Positions 7,211-11,148 of a DNA stretch of 11,148 bases are shown piece after piece. Within the stretch, counting starts at the first letter, position 1, and every line of letters begins with the position of its first letter. Made by a program: the position numbers and the translations under genes. The stretch is from positions 1 through 11,148 of the forward strand of contig CAYOVG010000240.1 of assembly GCA_964407285.1 (NCBI GenBank). The letters are read 5' to 3'. Origin of the DNA: CAYOVG01 sp964407285. GTDB lineage: Bacteria > Desulfobacterota > Syntrophobacteria > Syntrophobacterales > Syntrophobacteraceae. The notes beneath the pieces were generated by a model that saw nothing but the letters and a program-made list of their open reading frames with translations, did no database searches and was not told where the DNA came from.

Positions 7211-7539
7211 GTGCTCTAATGGGTCGGGGAAAGCTGCTGTCACTTTCCTGAAGGCTGCTTGCTACTTATTCTGCGGCGACAAGAGCGCAAAGGACTTCTT
7301 GCCGCTTGCTTGGACGGCAACCACGCAACCGTCCGACAACGGCATTCTTGCGCGGCTACGGCTTCCGGCCGCGACCGCACAAAAATCATCAAGGCTTCGA
7401 TCATCCTTTGATTCTCTTTCGCGGACCATGCGCACCCGTAGGATGTACAGAAGCGATGCGCGCCCACTACAACAGGAAGATCGGTGGTCGGAGACCGGAT
7501 TGGAGCGCTTTCTTCCGACCTCCGACTTCCGTCCGGCAG

Positions 7540-7667
7540 GTGGGCAACGCTTCGCTTTTGCCAACGAAACAGTGAGGCCGAAAATCGGATGACGTGGGAG
7601 ACCCGAATGGAGGTTATCCGACTTGTGACCTCCGGCATCCGATTTCCCTCGGTGAGGCGTTGTCCCC
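7540..7667. repeat. nested inverted repeat (three arm pairs)
   Basis: Outer arms 7540-7555 and 7652-7667 match at 12 of 16. Middle arms AAATCGGATG (7582-7591) and CATCCGATTT (7636-7645) are perfect. Inner arms GGAGGT (7609-7614) and ACCTCC (7628-7633) are perfect. Together they can fold into one long interrupted hairpin. Confidence 0.65.
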
Positions 7668-7730
7668 ATGATAGGGTTGGCTGCTTGCACGGTTTCCATA
7701 ACGCTGGTGCACGGCCTTTGCCCACCCTTG

Positions 7731-7854
7731 TATGCCGTGAACGGTTGAAATCCGGACCTTTGTGCGGCGCCGGCCGCGACTGGGCTGTCAAAACGCAACA
7801 GACCGCAGCCGACACCGCGTTGGAAAAGTCTGGATTCCACGCGTTCACGGCATA
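7731..7854. repeat. 26-bp imperfect inverted repeat, 72-bp interior
   Basis: The left arm (7731-7756) and the reverse complement of the right arm (7829-7854) agree at 22 of 26 positions, including the first 13 (TATGCCGTGAACG). The interior is GC-rich and contains the palindromic GGCGCCGGCC. Confidence 0.8.
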
Positions 7855-8392
7855 CCTTTGGCTCTAAGAAGGGCGCACATCCAAGTTTCAGTGTGCTGCT
7901 CGACTCTCTATCCTGCAAATACCCCCTCGCGAATGTTTCCCTGATGAGGAATTGAGATGCCGACTTTGCGAGCCGCGCTTTGCACGGCTACGACTTCCAT
8001 CCATCTGCAACTGGTCTGTCAGAGCGCAATAAGGTAACAGTCGAATGCCGTAACCGCACAAAGCCCATATTGTCGATTTGGCAATTTGGCTCTGCGATTG
8101 CGATACGAACAATAGCTCCGGAAACCTTCTCTTACAGAGAGTCTGCAGGAATCCGTTGGAACGAAGCAGCCACGGCCTTCGAGCCTTTCCGCCCACTTCC
8201 CCAAATCCCTGCAACCGAGTAGTATTCCTTCAGTGCCAGGAGCATCGATTCAATACTTCCTCTGCATTATAGGCACTGTAGTGGTATTTCGCGCAAAAAA
8301 TCCTTCGGTTACTCAAAAAAGCCTTTACATTTAATGCAAAGTAATTCATAAGTGCAAGCTAAAATAGCAACTACCGGTTCTATTTCAGGTCA

Positions 8393-8421
8393 TTGCTGAG
8401 TAATATAATGCATTTTATGAT
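8393..8421 (+). promoter_or_regulatory. candidate sigma-70 promoter for the fibre/RHS gene cluster
   Basis: TTGCTG (8393-8398) and TATGAT (8416-8421) are spaced 17 bases apart in a strongly AT-rich tract. The -10 matches the consensus at five of six; the -35 is weaker (three of six). A second -10-like TATAAT lies at about 8404-8409. The 9-mer AATAGCAAC occurs at 8363-8371 and 8425-8433, bracketing the promoter, and could be a regulator site or chance. Confidence 0.35.
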
Positions 8422-8492
8422 TCTAATAGCAACACTAGAATGAAATATGTAGTTATTGCGATTTTAATCTATTAGCTCAATGAGGAAAATCA

Positions 8493-9587
8493 ATGAGAAA
8501 CTCAAAGTTCGGAAAAAACTTAATCGTAGTCCTTTTGCCATGCTGCCTCGTGGCGGTGCCGGCATATGGAGATACTACTACTGGTTTGAGTGTCGATGGA
8601 AACGGTAATGTAGGTATTGGGACAATAACGCCTCAGGCACGTCTGGAAGTTAGTGTTTCTCCCACATCTTACCTTCGTGCAAATGAACCATCGGTTGCTC
8701 TTCTAAATCTGCAGGGTTCATTTATGAATGCCCCTTTGTTGAAGATCGACGGTACGGGAACGGCAGATTTCGTAAGTATTACAGATAGCTCAAGTCCTGT
8801 GCTCAGTATTAAGGATGGCGGAAATATAGGAATCGGAACGACAACCCCTGCTGCAAAGCTTGAGGTTAATGTTGCTACCTCATGGAATGGAATACGCCTC
8901 AAGCAAGATAATAATACAAATGGCGATGGAGGAAAGATCTACTTCCTACGTACACGAAATGGAGGATCGGCTAATATTGGAGACTTCATTGGAGCCTATG
9001 GATTCATGTTTAAAGATAGTGGGGGAAACCTTGTCAATGGCGCAGAGATAAATTCAGTGATCACAGACAACTCTGCCGGGAGCGTGGATGCCCGCATGAA
9101 TTTCCTTACGGCCCATAACGGTGCTTGGGGTAATAGAATGACTTTGATGTCCAATGGTTACTTAGGGATAGGAACAACCTCTCCCCAATACACTCTGGAC
9201 GTAAGCGGCTATGTGAGGGCCACCAATGTAAGCGTCAGTTCCGACATTCGCCTGAAGGAGAATGTACAGCCCATTTCGGATGCTCTGGATCGCCTGGCGC
9301 ATCTCCAGGGTGTGAGTTTCAACTGGAAAGACAAGACTCGCGGGGAAACCGCACAGATGGGAGTCGTCGCCCAGGATGTCGAGAACGTCTTCCCCGAAGC
9401 CGTAACAACGGACTCCGAGGGCTACAAGTCCGTCTACATTACGAGTCTGGTGGGTCCCCTCGTCGAAGCCGTAAAGCAGCTCAAAACCGAGAGTGACAAC
9501 TTAAGAGCCAAGAGTGACAGTCTGGAAGCTGAAAACGATCAATTGCGGGCAAGACTGGAAGCGCTGGAGAAGAAGGTAAAGGAGTAG
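8493..9587 (+). CDS. secreted tail-fibre-like protein with peptidase_S74 (chaperone of endosialidase) domain
   Basis: Predicted exported, self-processing, probably trimeric fibre protein of 364 residues. GAGGA lies 6-7 bases before the ATG. A Sec signal peptide (1-26, ending VPAYG) is followed by three fibre-type repeats: NGNVGIGTITPQARLEV (37-53), GGNIGIGTTTPAAKLEV (109-125) and NGYLGIGTTSPQYTLDV (221-237). The S74 domain begins at about 249 with the signature SSDIRLKENV; known S74 domains assist trimer folding and cut themselves off at this serine. AQMGVVAQDVENVFPEAV (287-304) is a second conserved block. Residues 328-364 are a leucine/glutamate coiled coil. The role of the mature fibre (adhesion, surface decoration, effector delivery) is not shown by sequence. 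It is followed by two co-directional secreted RHS-type genes. The part before the S74 domain has clearly lower GC than the domain itself. Confidence 0.9.
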   Translation: MRNSKFGKNLIVVLLPCCLVAVPAYGDTTTGLSVDGNGNVGIGTITPQARLEVSVSPTSYLRANEPSVALLNLQGSFMNAPLLKIDGTGTADFVSITDSSSPVLSIKDGGNIGIGTTTPAAKLEVNVATSWNGIRLKQDNNTNGDGGKIYFLRTRNGGSANIGDFIGAYGFMFKDSGGNLVNGAEINSVITDNSAGSVDARMNFLTAHNGAWGNRMTLMSNGYLGIGTTSPQYTLDVSGYVRATNVSVSSDIRLKENVQPISDALDRLAHLQGVSFNWKDKTRGETAQMGVVAQDVENVFPEAVTTDSEGYKSVYITSLVGPLVEAVKQLKTESDNLRAKSDSLEAENDQLRARLEALEKKVKE

Positions 9588-9707
9588 AGGGCCACATTAA
9601 GCGGGAAATGCCGCCGGTGCATGGGTGGGTCGCTCGATGCGCGACTTCGGACCGGACGCAACCGAACAAAGGACGCATCCATGGATCACACGGCGTGTGG
9701 AGGAGCA

Positions 9708-10283
9708 ATGATGAGAAGATCCGTGTCTTTGCACATGGTTTTCCTGTTGGCTATCGCGGCGCTCGGCACGGTTTCGGGGCACGTCGAAGAGGCCGCGGCG
9801 GCAGACCGCTACCTGTCGGGGTCGCTTGCAACCGGGGTGTACACGACCGAGCACGGCGGCATTATCGCTCAGGGGGCCTGTGTGGTCGATTCGGGAGTCA
9901 GAGTCACACTGGTTGCCGACCGCTTCACCTTCGGCCCCGGATTCGAGGTCCGCACGGGGGGCAGTCTCGCCACCGTGTACGCCGACTACGACGGGCTGTC
10001 CGACGAGTGGGAGATCGAGCACTTCGGAACCCTTTCCCTCCACGGTCCCAACGACGACCCCGACGGGGACGGGGCGAACAACCTCATCGAGTGCACGCTG
10101 CGCACCGACCCCAACGACTACGGCAACCATCCCGTCGCGGGGCTCTACTACATCTACGACGCACTGGGCAGGCTCTCGTCCGTCTACAACTACTCGGGCG
10201 CCGCCATCACCTACGGGATTAACTACCAGTACGACGCCAAGGGCAATCGCACCTCCATGACGGTCGGCACGGAAAACGAGTGA
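9708..10283 (+). CDS. secreted protein with Ca-binding (TSP3-like) motifs and terminal YD/RHS repeats
   Basis: A start at 9708 is preceded by GGAGGA and gives 191 residues starting with a Sec signal (MMRRSVSLHMVFLLAIAALG, cut near AAA before DRY); the frame is open further upstream but has no better start. Residues 33-92 look like short beta repeats (FTFGPGFEVRTGGSL). Two acidic motifs follow: DYDGLSDEWEIEHFG (93-107) and DDPDGDGANNLIECTLRTDPND (116-137), typical of thrombospondin type 3 or dockerin-like calcium sites. The C-terminus holds two YD repeats, YIYDALGRLSSVY (148-160) and YQYDAKGNRTSM (173-184), and then stops. YD repeats normally occur in dozens inside a large RHS shell, so this is a tiny stand-alone module lying 112 bases before a large RHS gene. 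Confidence 0.8.
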   Translation: MMRRSVSLHMVFLLAIAALGTVSGHVEEAAAADRYLSGSLATGVYTTEHGGIIAQGACVVDSGVRVTLVADRFTFGPGFEVRTGGSLATVYADYDGLSDEWEIEHFGTLSLHGPNDDPDGDGANNLIECTLRTDPNDYGNHPVAGLYYIYDALGRLSSVYNYSGAAITYGINYQYDAKGNRTSMTVGTENE

Positions 10284-10318
10284 GCGACCTCGACTCTCTG
10301 CAATTGTGGAGGAATAGA

Positions 10319-10399
10319 GTGCAACGGGCCCTTATTGGCGGATATCGTACAAGGAACCGTGAAGTCCCTCCCATAGCAAGAAAAGAGGAGTATAAGTGA
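10319..10399 (+). CDS. possible 26-codon leader ORF coupled to the RHS gene
   Basis: Reads from a GTG with GGAGGA about 5 bases upstream through 26 sense codons to a TGA that overlaps the RHS start codon (GTGA, bases 10396-10399). The product is basic (Arg/Lys-rich; begins MQRALIGGYRTR) and resembles nothing known. The good ribosome-binding site and the exact stop/start overlap hint at translational coupling, but the ORF is short enough to be chance. Confidence 0.3.
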   Translation: MQRALIGGYRTRNREVPPIARKEEYK

Positions 10400-11148
10400 A
10401 ATCCTTCGGCATCGAAAGATCTCTTCTGGCGGTGTTGCTTACGGTATTTCTGGACATCTTCACCATTAGCCCCGCCTTTTCAGCCTATGAGTTGGCTCCC
10501 GGCGTGAGGGGACCCAGCTTTGGCTATAGCCTCTATAACGGCATCAATGTGTATACCTTTGATGGGGGCATGTACGCCAACGACGAGGAGGCGGAGAATG
10601 CAGCCATTGCGGGCGCCACGGGCGGGTGGTGGCGAGATGGTGGGTGGTGTGGACTGTGCGGAGCAGACCCGTCGATATGCGGGTATCAGAATCGCATGGA
10701 CCCGGAGGGAGGCAATGACCCTCAGTGGTATACCTGGTACTGGTACTGCAGCGATCCTTCCAAACTCCTTGCCTCAACCGATGACTACGGCAGTTCGGCT
10801 CCTTCGGATGCCGTCGATTGGGACGAGTCCAATTTCGAGTACCCCATCTTCAATACCGAAGTCTGTAACATAGCAGAGGTGGGTTCATCGGCAAACCTCA
10901 AGAGCGGCAATCTCTTCCACTCCCAACAGGCAGGTCCCCTTACCCTTTCCTACAACAGCCTGAGCCTCAGCAGTGGTCCGTTCGGGAGAGGATGGACCCA
11001 TAGCTTCAATCTCTCCATCACTTCAGATGCCGTCGGGAACCTTTTCCTGAAGGCAAGCGATGGGAACAACCTGTGCTTCAAACCGGACAGCAGCGGCGTC
11101 TACACGGCCGATGCCAAAAGCGGGGACTCGTCCTCCATCGTAAGGAAC
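10396..11148 (+). CDS. RHS-repeat family secreted protein, N-terminal part (DUF6531-like), truncated by window end
   Basis: GTG start with AGAGGAG 5 bases upstream; 251 codons are open to the window edge. A Sec signal peptide (about 1-29, ending SPAFS) is followed by a region rich in Trp, Tyr and Cys (about 75-157: GGWWRDGGWCGLCG, QWYTWYWYC), with five cysteines at 85, 88, 95, 118 and 157 that could form disulfides outside the cytoplasm. From about 163 the RHS N-terminal block appears: SANLKSGNLFHSQQAGPLTL, SYNS, FGRGWTHSFN and DGNNLCF, matching the DUF6531/RHS start in which a YD-repeat shell follows. The family includes wall-associated and polymorphic-toxin proteins in which a shell encloses a C-terminal effector. 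The effector region lies outside this window, so toxin or adhesin cannot be decided. Confidence 0.88.
   Translation, partial: MKSFGIERSLLAVLLTVFLDIFTISPAFSAYELAPGVRGPSFGYSLYNGINVYTFDGGMYANDEEAENAAIAGATGGWWRDGGWCGLCGADPSICGYQNRMDPEGGNDPQWYTWYWYCSDPSKLLASTDDYGSSAPSDAVDWDESNFEYPIFNTEVCNIAEVGSSANLKSGNLFHSQQAGPLTLSYNSLSLSSGPFGRGWTHSFNLSITSDAVGNLFLKASDGNNLCFKPDSSGVYTADAKSGDSSSIVRN

Larger units (their letters stand above)
7097..8492. other. 1.4-kb repeat-rich region without a convincing gene
   Basis: Open frames of up to about 218 codons exist on the minus strand (7262-7918 and 7240-7848) and shorter ones on both, but they overlap each other, lack ribosome-binding sites and show no recognisable domain or protein-like pattern. 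What the stretch does hold is structure: a 23-bp tandem repeat (7154-7210), nested inverted repeats (7540-7667), a 26-bp inverted repeat (7731-7854), diverged direct repeats shared between 7349-7383 and 7981-8062, and an AT-rich leader from about 8275. It reads as decayed repetitive DNA followed by a promoter region. Confidence 0.65.

Noticed and set aside
6335..7243. A 302-codon minus-strand frame opposite the LOG gene
   Set aside because: Mirror of a conserved LOG-family gene; the translation has no recognisable family.
7262..7918. A 218-codon minus-strand open frame (and an overlapping one at 7240-7848)
   Set aside because: Arg/Ser/Pro-rich translation without hydrophobic core pattern or domain, no ribosome-binding site, and it runs straight through the inverted repeats; best explained as chance opening in GC-rich DNA.
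7097..8492. CRISPR array or tRNA genes in the gene-poor stretch
   Set aside because: The repeats are few, diverged and irregularly spaced, and no T-loop (GTTCRANNC) or cloverleaf was found on either strand by eye.
8493..9587. Prophage tail-fibre gene
   Set aside because: The S74 and GIGT repeats are phage-like, but the protein has a Sec signal peptide and no phage genes are nearby, so a bacterial secreted fibre is more likely.

Overview
The window looks like a piece of a Gram-negative chromosome of moderately high GC. It has an outer-membrane channel, a periplasmic lipoprotein adaptor and an inner-membrane RND pump, several Sec-type signal peptides, and RHS/YD-repeat surface proteins. A deltaproteobacterial-type (Desulfobacterota) genome would fit, but that is a guess; nothing here fixes the taxonomy. 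No tRNA, rRNA, CRISPR array, transposase or phage structural operon is visible.

Positions 1-4815 (minus strand) hold a tripartite RND efflux operon in the order outer-membrane factor, periplasmic adaptor, inner-membrane pump. The pump is cut by the window edge after its first 578 codons. The adaptor and pump are separated by 4 bases. The channel and adaptor are separated by 92 bases that contain a heptanucleotide tandem repeat. The adaptor ends in a Gln/Pro-rich tail, and the channel has an Ala/Gly run at a predicted surface loop.

Positions 4816-5372 are a non-coding divergent region with a 35-bp imperfect inverted repeat (32/35) whose arms lie about 290 bp apart. Next comes a short housekeeping-like stretch. 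It contains a PpnP-type nucleoside phosphorylase (plus strand), a probable bidirectional terminator, two small minus-strand ORFs of unknown function that overlap by 34 bases, and a LOG-family nucleotide phosphoribohydrolase (plus strand) behind a plausible sigma-70 promoter.

Positions 7097-8492 are about 1.4 kb without a convincing gene. The stretch is full of decayed repeats: a 23-bp tandem repeat, nested inverted repeats and diverged direct repeats. It ends in a very AT-rich leader (one sampled 60-base line is 25% GC).

From 8493 to the window end, three secreted-protein genes run co-directionally. The first is a phage-tail-fibre-like protein with GIGT repeats, a peptidase_S74 (endosialidase chaperone) domain and a coiled coil. 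The second is a small protein with thrombospondin-type-3-like Ca-binding motifs and two terminal YD repeats. The third is the N-terminal 251 residues of a large RHS-type protein with a DUF6531-like segment, which continues beyond the window. A 26-codon ORF may be translationally coupled to the RHS start. This cluster is the most interesting part: a self-processing trimeric fibre next to a split RHS/YD module suggests a cell-surface or secreted adhesin/effector locus, but its function is inferred from domains only.
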